23,001 bases of DNA, from the IMG/VR virus record IMGVR_UViG_3300012954_000092, positions 1 through 23,001 of that record. The stretch is one strand, 5' to 3'. Below the pieces are notes generated by a model. The model saw nothing but the letters and a program-made list of their open reading frames with translations. It searched no databases and was not told the origin of the DNA. Below, in pieces: positions 15,238-22,867 of this stretch. How positions within the stretch are numbered: the first letter of the stretch is position 1; every line of letters starts with the position of its first letter. Position numbers and translations under genes: made by a program. Origin of the DNA: a virus.

Positions 15238-15914
15238 TGTCATTACTTGTTGAAAAATTCCAATATACAAAATTAAAAAGAACAACAGTAGAAGGTAAAA
15301 GATTCTATGTTGGAGAGAATGGAAATGCAGTTCCTAGTGTAACAACAATACTTGGAGCAACCAAAGATATGACTGCTCTTAATGAATGGAAGCGTAGGGT
15401 TGGAAAAGCCGAAGCACAAAGAATAGTAACGGAATCAGCAAATCTAGGAACAGTAACTCACAGCCATTTAGAAAATTACATAACTGGTCAGCCAAGACCC
15501 ACTGGTGGTAACATGGTTTATCAAGAAGCGAAAAAATTAAGTGACATTATTATTGATAAAGGGTTATCAAAGGTAGATGAAGTATGGGCGATAGAGCAAA
15601 ACTTATGTTTTCCAAATTTGTATGCCGGAACGGCAGATATGGTATGTGTATGGAATGGACAACCTGTAATAGGTGATTTTAAAACTTCTAGAAAAGTTAA
15701 AAAGAAAGAATGGATCGAAGAATATTTTATGCAGTGTGCCGCATATGCCCTAGCACACAACGAAGTATATGGCACTGATATAAACGCAGGGCTTATTTTT
15801 ATAGTGTCACACAGCGGTGAATACCAGCAATTCCTAGTAGAAAAAGCAGAATTTAGGAAGTATAATGATATGTGGTTAGACAGAGTGGAACAGTTTTATA
15901 AAATCGCTAAATAA
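15237..15914 (+). CDS. PD-(D/E)XK exonuclease (RecB/MGME1-like)
   Basis: A 225-residue nuclease of the family found in T4-like marine phages and in mitochondrial MGME1. PSVTTILGATKD (33-44) is the N-terminal family block; GTVTHSHLE (71-79) matches the helix with a conserved histidine and glutamate; catalytic residues are D134 in AGTADMV and D147-x-K149 in GDFKTS; Q166 and Y170 form the QCAAYALA motif (RecB motif with Q-x3-Y). All expected residues are present. Probable roles are single-strand end processing in recombination or degradation of host DNA. Starts with GTG at 15237, overlapping the upstream TAG. Confidence 0.87.
   Translation: MSLLVEKFQYTKLKRTTVEGKRFYVGENGNAVPSVTTILGATKDMTALNEWKRRVGKAEAQRIVTESANLGTVTHSHLENYITGQPRPTGGNMVYQEAKKLSDIIIDKGLSKVDEVWAIEQNLCFPNLYAGTADMVCVWNGQPVIGDFKTSRKVKKKEWIEEYFMQCAAYALAHNEVYGTDINAGLIFIVSHSGEYQQFLVEKAEFRKYNDMWLDRVEQFYKIAK
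15906..15913 (+). promoter_or_regulatory. Possible late promoter variant
   Basis: GCTAAATA at the end of the exonuclease gene, 22 bases before the ATG at 15936. It deviates from NATAAATA at one position and its spacing differs from other sites, so it is a weak candidate for the tail-fibre gene. Confidence 0.3.
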
Positions 15915-15935
15915 TACAGTTAAGGTATTTAGAAT

Positions 15936-17444
15936 ATGACAACAACATTTGTAAGACTTAAAAATCGTAGAGGAAACAAAGCCGATTTGCCAAAGCCGTT
16001 AGCGGAAGGTGAATTAGGTTTTGCTACTGATACAAGAGAATTATATATAGGTGGTGGTAATCAAAGTTCAAAGAATCGTATGGTTCAGGTAGGTGATTAC
16101 TTAAACTCACAAGTATCAACACAGAGTGACTTAGACAATAGAATAATAACTTTTACTTTATCAGGAACAGAAGATTTTAAAGGTAATGGTGTAGACGCAT
16201 TATCAACTGTTCTTAATAACGGTGTTGCTTTAAGTTTTCCTACAGCAGGAAAGACGTCAACAGCAAATACAACAGACTATCAAGTTACTAAATTTAACGT
16301 AAATGGTATGCCTACTACAATGGCAACTGACAGTTACGTTGTTAGTACAAGTGCGCCTAGCACACTTAGAATTAATTTTACAAATAACAATGTACCAGAA
16401 TCAAACTCAGTGATAGTAGTTTCTAAATGGACAGAGGCAGAAGTCATGACTGCGATATCAGGTGCTATTCCATCAATAACAGCAAACGTGGCAGATGCAA
16501 ACAACGATGTCTATGTTGATTATTCTACAGGAACTGGATTTATTGATATAACTGACGAACACACGTACATAGCACTTTCAGGTCAACCGTCAGCATCAAG
16601 TTATGGTACAATTACAGCAGGTGTCACAGTCACACAACAAAATAGTGGTGCAACAGGAACACTGAAGTACACAGTAACACCAGGTACGAGTCCAAATGTT
16701 TTTAGACTGTCATCTGTTTCGGGTACGTTTACTACTAACGCCGCTGATACTTTAGATGTTACGATACCAGCAGTTGCTACTTTCAGTACTGGTGTATATC
16801 CTGCAACAGTTTTTGATAACACAAGAGTAAATATTTCAACAACACTTGCTGGTTTGAATCCAATTGGAACAGCCGGTGTAAACGCAGGAAGTGGTACTCC
16901 TGCAAACGTGTTCATTAAAGGAACAGTTGCTAACCTAAGTTATCCTTCGGAGTCACTTGCAGTAAATGGTAATTTACTAATCTCGACAGATTCACCGAAA
17001 CAAGCAGAGCTAGTGTCAAACTTTTTAAATGTTTCACAAGGCTCAGGATTAACTACAGTAGCAAACAACATTAGAGTATACACACAAGACTCTAAACCAG
17101 AATTCAATAACAATATCTATGTCGGACCAAATTCATTGTTAAAGCAAACAATGAGTACTTCGACAACAGCAACTATCACAAGTTTTGATTTAACGGAAAC
17201 AAACACAATGTTTGTAGATTACAGTTTCAAATTTGGCACGGCTTTGGCTGTGGGTACTATCAGAATAATAAGCGATGGTACAGATGCTGACTATGTTGAT
17301 GATAGAACAGAAACAGATCCAACGAGTCATATAACTTTTAGTGCTGATGTTAACTCAGGTAAAGTTAGATTGCGTTACACAAACGGTAGTTCTACCCAAA
17401 ATGCAACTTTAAGTTACGTTGTAAAGAGGTGGAAAACTGATTAA
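15936..17444 (+). CDS. Tail-fibre-like virion protein, 502 aa
   Basis: The N-terminal 45 residues (VRLKNRRGNKADLPKPL, then AEGELGFATDTRELYIGGG) match the short attachment domain found at the start of many phage fibre and receptor-binding proteins, including the major tropism determinant. The rest is a Thr/Ser/Asn/Gly-rich beta protein; part of it (about 230-300) has alternating strands with YGTITAGVTVTQQNSGATG and similar patterns. Low lysine and absence of catalytic motifs fit a fibre shaft or adhesin that contacts the host surface. A strong hairpin follows the stop codon directly, so it probably ends its transcript. Confidence 0.8.
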   Translation: MTTTFVRLKNRRGNKADLPKPLAEGELGFATDTRELYIGGGNQSSKNRMVQVGDYLNSQVSTQSDLDNRIITFTLSGTEDFKGNGVDALSTVLNNGVALSFPTAGKTSTANTTDYQVTKFNVNGMPTTMATDSYVVSTSAPSTLRINFTNNNVPESNSVIVVSKWTEAEVMTAISGAIPSITANVADANNDVYVDYSTGTGFIDITDEHTYIALSGQPSASSYGTITAGVTVTQQNSGATGTLKYTVTPGTSPNVFRLSSVSGTFTTNAADTLDVTIPAVATFSTGVYPATVFDNTRVNISTTLAGLNPIGTAGVNAGSGTPANVFIKGTVANLSYPSESLAVNGNLLISTDSPKQAELVSNFLNVSQGSGLTTVANNIRVYTQDSKPEFNNNIYVGPNSLLKQTMSTSTTATITSFDLTETNTMFVDYSFKFGTALAVGTIRIISDGTDADYVDDRTETDPTSHITFSADVNSGKVRLRYTNGSSTQNATLSYVVKRWKTD

Positions 17445-17476
17445 GTTATAGTTCCTGTTTACTCAGGAGTTATAAC
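17445..17476 (+). terminator. Strong hairpin after the tail-fibre gene
   Basis: A 13-bp stem (17445-17457 with 17464-17476, including two G-U pairs) and six-base loop TTTACT, starting on the base after the stop codon. There is no U-run after it, so termination would be factor-assisted, or the hairpin stabilises the 3' end of the mRNA. Confidence 0.5.
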
Positions 17477-17498
17477 CATAATTACAGTTGTCCACTTG

Positions 17499-17521
17499 AA
17501 ATCTTTTCGCGAAAAAGATTT
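17499..17521. repeat. Inverted repeat with CGCG loop upstream of nrdA
   Basis: AAATCTTTT (17499-17507), loop CGCG, then AAAAAGATTT (17512-17521): nine base pairs with one bulged A. Its right arm reaches the -35 box of nrdA, so it may be an operator or a second terminator. Confidence 0.45.
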
Positions 17522-17548
17522 GACACTTTTAGATTTTTAGTCTAAAAT
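17520..17548 (+). promoter_or_regulatory. Sigma70-like promoter of nrdA
   Basis: TTGACA (17520-17525), 17-base spacer, TAAAAT (17543-17548). Predicted start near 17555 gives a leader of about 22 bases, unlike the leaderless early promoters. An inverted repeat TTTTAGA/TCTAAAA (17527-17533 and 17541-17547) spans the spacer and the -10 box. Confidence 0.65.
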
Positions 17549-17576
17549 AAGCATATAAACTAAAGACGAGAAAAAA

Positions 17577-19946
17577 ATGAACAAGAAAGCAGATTTATAT
17601 ATCTTAAAACGTGATGGTCGAAAAGAATTATTAGACATCAACAAAATTCATAAAATGACAGAAGCGGCCTGTGAAGGGTTATCAGGTGTATCATCATCTC
17701 AAGTTGAAATGAACTCTGGTTTGCAGTTTAGAGATGGAATGACAACAGACGAGATACAAGAAATTTTAATTAAGTCGGCTAACGATTTAATTGATCTTGA
17801 AAATCCAAATTATCAATATGTAGCGGCCAGATTATTACTATTCAGTTTACAGAAACACGTATATGGAAAATTTATGCCAGCAGAAGGTCATGTACCTTTA
17901 CGATACTTTGTTGCAACAAATATCGAACGTGGAGTATATGATAAATCAATCTTATCAAAATTTTCTGATGATGAATGGAATAAATTAAACAGTTATATTA
18001 GGCATGATAGAGATCTTAATTTCACTTATGCTGGATTACGTCAAGTAGTTGACAAATATCTTGTGCAAGATAGAAGTTCTGGTAAGATATTTGAAACACC
18101 ACAATTTATGTACATGATGATTGCGGCGACTTTGTTTGTAAACTATCCTAAAGAGGATAGAATGAAGTACATTAAGAAGTATTATAATGCCACAAGTCAA
18201 TTTAAAGTAAACATACCTACTCCAGTAATGGCAGGTGTAAGAACACCAATCAGACAGTTTGCTAGTTGTGTATTAGTTGAAGTAGATGATACTTTACCAA
18301 GTATTTTTTCTAGCGATATGGCAATTGGTAGATATATTGCACAAAGAGCCGGCATTGGAATCAATGCAGGTAGGATACGTGGAATCAATTCTCGTATACG
18401 AGGTGGAGAAGTTGCACACACAGGTGTTGTTCCTTTTCTTAAGAAGTTTGAAGCGACTGTGAGATGTTGCACACAAAATGGTGTGCGTGGAGGTAGTGCA
18501 ACAGTACACTTCCCTATCTGGCACCAAGAGATTGAAGACATTCTCGTACTAAAAAATAATAAAGGTACAGAAGATAACAGAGTACGTAAGTTAGATTATT
18601 CGATACAATTATCTAAATTATTTTATGAAAGATTGTTAGGTGATGAAGAAATAACTTTGTTCTCTCCACATGACGTACCAGGTTTGTATGATGCATTTGG
18701 AACAGATGAATTTGATGCGTTGTATGTTAAGTATGAGAAAGATAAAAAGATTCATAAGAAGAAAATTTCTGCACAGGTACTTTTTGGTAAACTATTACAG
18801 GAAAGAGCAGAGACAGGTCGTATCTATATTATGAATATAGATCACGCCAATACACACAGTAGTTTCCAAGACAAGGTTTCTATGAGTAACTTGTGTCAGG
18901 AGATAACTTTACCTACTGTGCCATTGCAACATATTGATGGTGACGGTGAGATTGCTTTATGTATTTTAAGTGCAGTCAACGTTGGTACAATAAAAGATTT
19001 AAGTGAGCTTGAAGAATTATGTGAAGTGGCAGTAAGAGCATTAGATGAAATAATTGACTATCAAAATTATCCGGTTACAGCGGCTGAAATTTCTACAAAA
19101 GCAAGAAGAAGTTTAGGTATAGGTTATATCGGACTTGCACATTATCTCGCTAAAAACCAAGTCAAGTATGGTGACAAAGGTGCTATAAAAGTTGTGCATG
19201 AACTTACAGAAGCATTCCAGTATTATCTAATTAAAGCCTCTGTAGAACTTGCAAAAGAAAAAGGAAAGTGTGAATACTTTGATAGAACAAAATATGCAAA
19301 AGGTGAATTACCTATCGATCACTATAAAAAAGATCTTGATGAAATTTGTTCGACTAGTTTAAAAATGAAATGGGAAAAACTTAGAAAAGAAATAAAAGAA
19401 CATGGAATGAGAAATTCAACTCTGTCGGCACAGATGCCTTCAGAAAGTTCTTCCGTTGTTAGTAATGCTACTAACGGAATAGAGCCACCACGTGGCTTCC
19501 TTTCAGTTAAGAAAAGTAAAAAAGGTCCATTAAAACAAATAGTACCTGATTACGCAAGACTGAAAAACTTTTATACCCTACTTTGGGATATGCCCAACAA
19601 TGACGGGTATATAAACGTAGTTGCTGTGATGCAAAAATTCTTTGATCAAGCAATATCAGGCAACTGGTCATATAATCCAACACATTATGAAAATAATGAA
19701 GTACCAATGAGTGTTATGTTTAAAGACTTATTAAACACTTATAAGTTAGGTTGGAAGACTAGTTATTATCAGAATACATATGATTTTAAAACAGATGCAA
19801 GTGTTGAAGTAGAAGAAGCACCAGTACAGAATGCCGCGAAAGAGTTTGAGCATTTAGATGGTTCACAGCATGACAAATCAGTTGATTCAAATGTATCAGT
19901 CACACAAGACACAGACGTTGAAAATTGCGACGCTTGTGAAATCTAA
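17577..19946 (+). CDS. nrdA: Ribonucleotide reductase class I, large subunit NrdA
   Basis: Reduces ribonucleoside diphosphates to deoxy forms together with NrdB. The 789 residues are full length. An N-terminal ATP-cone region (about 5-95, LKRDGRKELLDINKI) precedes the catalytic barrel. Active-site residues are visible: C231 in FASCVLVE (E. coli C225), N438, C440 and E442 in SNLCQE (E. coli N437, C439, E441), and C462 in LCILSAVN. The C-terminal redox pair is C784 and C787 in NCDACEI. All residues for catalysis are intact. The region before the C-terminal cysteines is a flexible acidic tail. It has its own promoter; nrdB follows after 17 bases. Confidence 0.96.
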   Translation: MNKKADLYILKRDGRKELLDINKIHKMTEAACEGLSGVSSSQVEMNSGLQFRDGMTTDEIQEILIKSANDLIDLENPNYQYVAARLLLFSLQKHVYGKFMPAEGHVPLRYFVATNIERGVYDKSILSKFSDDEWNKLNSYIRHDRDLNFTYAGLRQVVDKYLVQDRSSGKIFETPQFMYMMIAATLFVNYPKEDRMKYIKKYYNATSQFKVNIPTPVMAGVRTPIRQFASCVLVEVDDTLPSIFSSDMAIGRYIAQRAGIGINAGRIRGINSRIRGGEVAHTGVVPFLKKFEATVRCCTQNGVRGGSATVHFPIWHQEIEDILVLKNNKGTEDNRVRKLDYSIQLSKLFYERLLGDEEITLFSPHDVPGLYDAFGTDEFDALYVKYEKDKKIHKKKISAQVLFGKLLQERAETGRIYIMNIDHANTHSSFQDKVSMSNLCQEITLPTVPLQHIDGDGEIALCILSAVNVGTIKDLSELEELCEVAVRALDEIIDYQNYPVTAAEISTKARRSLGIGYIGLAHYLAKNQVKYGDKGAIKVVHELTEAFQYYLIKASVELAKEKGKCEYFDRTKYAKGELPIDHYKKDLDEICSTSLKMKWEKLRKEIKEHGMRNSTLSAQMPSESSSVVSNATNGIEPPRGFLSVKKSKKGPLKQIVPDYARLKNFYTLLWDMPNNDGYINVVAVMQKFFDQAISGNWSYNPTHYENNEVPMSVMFKDLLNTYKLGWKTSYYQNTYDFKTDASVEVEEAPVQNAAKEFEHLDGSQHDKSVDSNVSVTQDTDVENCDACEI

Positions 19947-19950
19947 GAGA

Positions 19951-19958
19951 AATAAATA
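19951..19958 (+). promoter_or_regulatory. Possible late promoter motif before nrdB
   Basis: AATAAATA, five bases before the nrdB ATG at 19964, in the 17-base gap after nrdA. Position and spacing match other late motifs here, though a late promoter for nrdB would be unexpected and the match may be chance in AT-rich DNA. Confidence 0.4.
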
Positions 19959-19963
19959 GGACT

Positions 19964-21067
19964 ATGGGAAAAACAGTTTTTAATAGAAATGATATTGACT
20001 TTACAAAAGAGCCGATGTTCTTTGGTGAAGATCAGAACGTACAAAGATACGATGTATTCAAGTATCCACAGTTTGATAAACTTAATCAAACTATGTTGGG
20101 TTACTTTTGGAGACCTGAAGAAGTAAGTTTACAAAAAGACAGGTCAGACTTTGATACTTTCAGACCTGAACAGAAACACATATTCACATCTAACTTGAAG
20201 TATCAAACTTTGTTAGACAGTGTGCAAGGTAGAGGACCGAGTCTTATGTTCTTACCGTATGTATCTAATCCAGAACTAGAAGGTTGCATTGTTACTTGGG
20301 ATTTCTTTGAAACTATTCACTCTAGATCATACACACATATTATCAAGAATGTTTATCCTGATCCAGCAGAAGTTTTTGACACTATCTTAGATGATAAAGA
20401 AATTTTAAAACGTGCAGTATCGGTAACAAAAAATTATGATACATTTGGCGAAGCCGCCGAAAATTATTTTGTAAAAGGCAAAGGCGATTTGTATGATGTT
20501 AAAAAGAAACTTTATCTAGCAATGGTAAATGTTAACCTACTTGAAGGTTTAAGATTCTATGTTTCGTTTGCTTGTACATTCGCATTTGGTGAACTTAAAC
20601 TTATGGAAGGTTCGGCAAAAATTATTTCATTGATAGCAAGAGATGAAGCGACACACTTGAACTTGTCAACACACGTCATAAAGAATTGGCATAACGCTTC
20701 TGATGATAAAGACTTTACAAAGATAGCGAAAGAGTGTGACAAAGATGTTTATGATATGTTCAAAATAGCAGTCGAAGAAGAAAAAGCATGGGCAGATCAT
20801 TTGTTCAAACAAGGAACTATTATTGGTTTAAATGAAACTCTATTACACAGATACGTTGAATTTATTGCAAACAAAAGACTAAAGGCGATTGGTAAAGAAC
20901 CGATATTTGACCAACCCGTAACACAGAATCCACTACCATGGACACAACACTGGTTAAGCTCAGCAGGCTTACAGGTAGCACCTCAAGAAACAGAAGTCGA
21001 AAGTTACATCATAGGTGGTGTAAAACAAGATGTAACCAAAGACACATTTAAAGGCTTTAAATTATGA
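19964..21067 (+). CDS. nrdB: Ribonucleotide reductase class I, small subunit NrdB
   Basis: Holds the diiron site and stable tyrosyl radical that starts catalysis in NrdA. The 367 residues are full length. Ligands are visible: D85 in QTLLDS, E116 and H119 with radical tyrosine Y123 in ETIHSRSYTHI, E194 in NLLEGLRF, and E228 and H231 in ARDEATHL, one to ten residues off the E. coli positions. The C-terminal tail (SYIIGGVKQDVTKDTFKGFKL) resembles the peptide that docks to NrdA. No glutaredoxin gene is visible in the window, so a host or distant phage reductant is needed. The stop overlaps the next ATG (ATGA). Confidence 0.96.
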   Translation: MGKTVFNRNDIDFTKEPMFFGEDQNVQRYDVFKYPQFDKLNQTMLGYFWRPEEVSLQKDRSDFDTFRPEQKHIFTSNLKYQTLLDSVQGRGPSLMFLPYVSNPELEGCIVTWDFFETIHSRSYTHIIKNVYPDPAEVFDTILDDKEILKRAVSVTKNYDTFGEAAENYFVKGKGDLYDVKKKLYLAMVNVNLLEGLRFYVSFACTFAFGELKLMEGSAKIISLIARDEATHLNLSTHVIKNWHNASDDKDFTKIAKECDKDVYDMFKIAVEEEKAWADHLFKQGTIIGLNETLLHRYVEFIANKRLKAIGKEPIFDQPVTQNPLPWTQHWLSSAGLQVAPQETEVESYIIGGVKQDVTKDTFKGFKL

Positions 21068-21387
21068 TCCAAAATAAAAAACACGAAGAAGGTGACATAG
21101 TAGCGATTAAACTAGTGACAGCAGAAGAAGTCATTGCTAAAGTAGTAGAAGACAGTACAGCCAGCATCAAAGTAATGAAACCTATGATGTTAGTACATAC
21201 TCCAAAGGGTTTGGCAATGAGCCAGTTCATGATGATGCAAGATGTTAAGGACGCAATTGAATTACCAAGAAGTAATATAATTGCAATTACAAAAGCAAAT
21301 CCAGTGGCTTCTAGTCAATACTCTCAAACAGTAACGAGTATCAAAGCACCCACACCTGAAGAAAAATCAAAAATTATCGCATCTTAA
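21064..21387 (+). CDS. Small beta-rich protein, Sm-like candidate, 107 aa
   Basis: The first 75 residues have a five-strand barrel pattern: DIVAIKLVTAEEVIAKVVEDST, SIKVMKPMMLV, GLAMSQFMMM, AIELPRSNIIAITKA. This order of a G/A-E-E-V turn, then an MKP strand, is what LSm/Sm-like proteins show, and similar small genes occur in T4-like marine phages. No RNA-binding residues can be assigned with certainty. The last 25 residues are probably flexible. It starts at the ATG overlapping the nrdB stop, so it is coupled to nrdB. Confidence 0.75.
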   Translation: MIQNKKHEEGDIVAIKLVTAEEVIAKVVEDSTASIKVMKPMMLVHTPKGLAMSQFMMMQDVKDAIELPRSNIIAITKANPVASSQYSQTVTSIKAPTPEEKSKIIAS

Positions 21388-21395
21388 TAATAGTA

Positions 21396-21403
21396 CATAA
21401 ATA
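21396..21403 (+). promoter_or_regulatory. T4-type late promoter motif
   Basis: CATAAATA, five bases before the PAAR gene ATG at 21409, in a 21-base gap. Good context, since both downstream genes look virion-associated. Predicted transcript start coincides with the ATG. Confidence 0.6.
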
Positions 21404-21408
21404 CTATT

Positions 21409-21684
21409 ATGCCAGCGGTAACGAGATTAGGTGATTTATGTACAGGTCACGGACCATGTCCTCCGAGACCAAGTAATGGTGCGAGTGGAAATGTCTTCGC
21501 AGACAATATACCAGTACACAGACAATCAGACAGTTGGTCCGTTCACTGTGTCCATGGAAGTAACTTGGCCGCAGGATCAGGATCAGTGTTTGCAAATAAC
21601 TTACAATTAGGTAGAGTCGGTGATCCAGTTGCTTGTGGCAGTTCAGTACAAACAGGTTCAGGAACAGTTTTCGCAGGAGGATAA
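21409..21684 (+). CDS. PAAR-motif spike tip protein
   Basis: A 91-residue PAAR-family protein, which caps the membrane-piercing spike of contractile tails (T4 gp5.4 is the example). Features are the start MPAVTRLGD, the repeated GNVFADNIPVHRQSD, GSVFANNLQLGRVGD and GTVFAGG units that make the three-sided cone, and likely zinc ligands among H14, H46, H49 and C76. Length is normal for the family. The start lies five bases after a late motif and has no Shine-Dalgarno. The next gene follows with a strong ribosome site. Confidence 0.92.
   Translation: MPAVTRLGDLCTGHGPCPPRPSNGASGNVFADNIPVHRQSDSWSVHCVHGSNLAAGSGSVFANNLQLGRVGDPVACGSSVQTGSGTVFAGG
21675..21680 (+). promoter_or_regulatory. Strong Shine-Dalgarno deciding the start of the next gene
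   Basis: AGGAGG ends six bases before ATG 21687. It supports this ATG over an upstream in-frame start at 21633 that lies inside the PAAR gene. Confidence 0.8.
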
Positions 21685-21686
21685 AA

Positions 21687-22616
21687 ATGACAACAGGAAA
21701 AAAAATAACAGGTAACTATCCGGATAATTTAAACTTCCCAGATAACCTTATTCCAAACACTTCACAGATAAGTGAGTTACAAAAGAATTTATTGAACAGC
21801 GGTGCTTTGGATCTAGTGGACCATACTGATCCATTTGGTAGATCTTGTAAAGCATATGCTGGTTTTAGAAATCCACATGATGATGCAATTCAACAGATAG
21901 CACAAAAGATTGCTGATCAAAAATCGGCATTACCTGATAACTGGGATCATGTCAACTATGCTCAACGTGTTGAAGTAGATGGTTCTCTCATAGGACCAGG
22001 ACAGACAACAAGGAAGTTGACTGACATTGAGATAAGAGATATCAAGTTTGTTGAAGGTGCGATAAAAGACGTTGCATTTTTGAGTAACAGACAGAGTGGT
22101 ATGTGTGTTGAAGAATTTACTAATCCAAATTCTATGTGGACAGTTATGGGTAACACTGCTTACTATGGGGCCGACGTTGCCTTACCAACAACACCAAGTT
22201 CACCTGGCGGTATTGCTATTCCAGGACTTGCAGGTTATATGAGTATGGTTTCATCTTTTAGTTCTCTAGCAAACGTACTGGCTAACGTTCCATCAACAGC
22301 ATCAGGTCCTTGTAAATTTATTGAATCGGCAATGGGTGCTTTAATGAAGGCAGGTGGTATACTAGGACAAATATTATCTAAAGTATTACAAGTGGCAGGT
22401 ATATTAGCTCTTGCAATGGCAGTTATAGGACTTGCTAAAATGTTAATAGATATAATCAAAGAAGATTTAAAATATCTTGGAAACATACTTGAAAAACTAT
22501 TACAGGCCGCACTGGCAGGATTATTAGGTCAGTTAACAAAAGATCCATGCATGGCTTATCTTTTATCAGCAGGTATTGCCACTGCTACTACATTAAAAAC
22601 ATTAGATATCATATAG
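21687..22616 (+). CDS. Probable virion-associated protein with hydrophobic helices, 309 aa
   Basis: The N-terminal 150 residues are soluble and polar (DPFGRSCKAYAGFRNPHDDAI, DWTT-free, with conserved-looking FVEGAIKDVAFLSNRQSGMC). From about 170 the protein is rich in Gly, Ala, Leu and Ile, with hydrophobic helices GLAGYMSMVSSF, ILALAMAVIGLAKMLIDII (about 240-260) and AALAGLLGQL. This resembles proteins that insert into or cross a membrane, and its place after the PAAR tip suggests a tail or injected protein. No family recognised. Its strong Shine-Dalgarno contrasts with the leaderless neighbour. Confidence 0.75.
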   Translation: MTTGKKITGNYPDNLNFPDNLIPNTSQISELQKNLLNSGALDLVDHTDPFGRSCKAYAGFRNPHDDAIQQIAQKIADQKSALPDNWDHVNYAQRVEVDGSLIGPGQTTRKLTDIEIRDIKFVEGAIKDVAFLSNRQSGMCVEEFTNPNSMWTVMGNTAYYGADVALPTTPSSPGGIAIPGLAGYMSMVSSFSSLANVLANVPSTASGPCKFIESAMGALMKAGGILGQILSKVLQVAGILALAMAVIGLAKMLIDIIKEDLKYLGNILEKLLQAALAGLLGQLTKDPCMAYLLSAGIATATTLKTLDII

Positions 22617-22620
22617 TTGG

Positions 22621-22648
22621 TTGACAAAAGTTAATAAAGTTGTATAAT
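22621..22648 (+). promoter_or_regulatory. Sigma70-like promoter of the tmRNA gene
   Basis: TTGACA (22621-22626), 16-base spacer, perfect TATAAT (22643-22648). Best sigma70 match in the window. Transcription should start near 22655, just upstream of the acceptor piece. Confidence 0.8.
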
Positions 22649-22690
22649 TACACTTACAACGATGAAGGTGTCGTAATAGGTTATACGGAC

Positions 22691-22718
22691 GTCGGGGCAG
22701 TACCGACCACCTCCACCA
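22691..22718 (+). other. tmRNA acceptor piece: T-arm, acceptor strand and encoded CCA
   Basis: Five-bp T-stem, unusual seven-base T-loop GGCAGTA (not the usual TTCRA type), acceptor strand CACCTCC, discriminator A and CCA. The atypical T-loop is, to my knowledge, a trait of alphaproteobacterial two-piece tmRNAs. The upstream boundary of the mature piece is not known. Confidence 0.85.
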
Positions 22719-22837
22719 TAAACACACGAGGCTTTATGTCTAAGAAAGAATTTGATAGAATAAGGAATGCTTATATCAAAGTCTACGGCACTAGATGGAA
22801 AGAATATTTCGTGAAACATTACTGGTGTGTTTATGAC
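22719..22837 (+). other. tmRNA intervening segment, 119 nt
   Basis: Lies between the CCA end and the mature 5' end of the coding piece and should be cut out. Its ends, TAAACACAC (22719-22727) and GTGTGTTTA (22825-22833), are perfectly complementary and extend the acceptor stem, which would present both cleavage sites on one long stem. The enclosed loop carries a small ORF. Confidence 0.75.
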
Positions 22838-22867
22838 GGGGGTGAACCAGGATCGACGGTGATTTAA
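22736..22867 (+). CDS. Possible small ORF inside the tmRNA intervening segment, 43 aa
   Basis: ATG at 22736, preceded by GAGG four bases upstream. The product starts MSKKEFDRIRNAYIKVYG and is basic and aromatic-rich, with predicted helix. The last ten or so codons run into the tmRNA coding piece, so full translation would compete with tmRNA processing. Codon choice looks like that of phage genes, but the length is short and chance cannot be excluded. A longer in-frame version from TTG 22640 starts on the -10 box and is less likely. Confidence 0.3.
   Translation: MSKKEFDRIRNAYIKVYGTRWKEYFVKHYWCVYDGGEPGSTVI

Noticed and set aside
22640-22867. A 75-codon plus-strand frame from TTG 22640 as a gene
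   Set aside because: The TTG lies on the TATAAT box and the frame crosses the tmRNA T-arm, CCA and acceptor stem. The RNA explains these bases better. Only the shorter part from ATG 22736 is kept, as a weak candidate.
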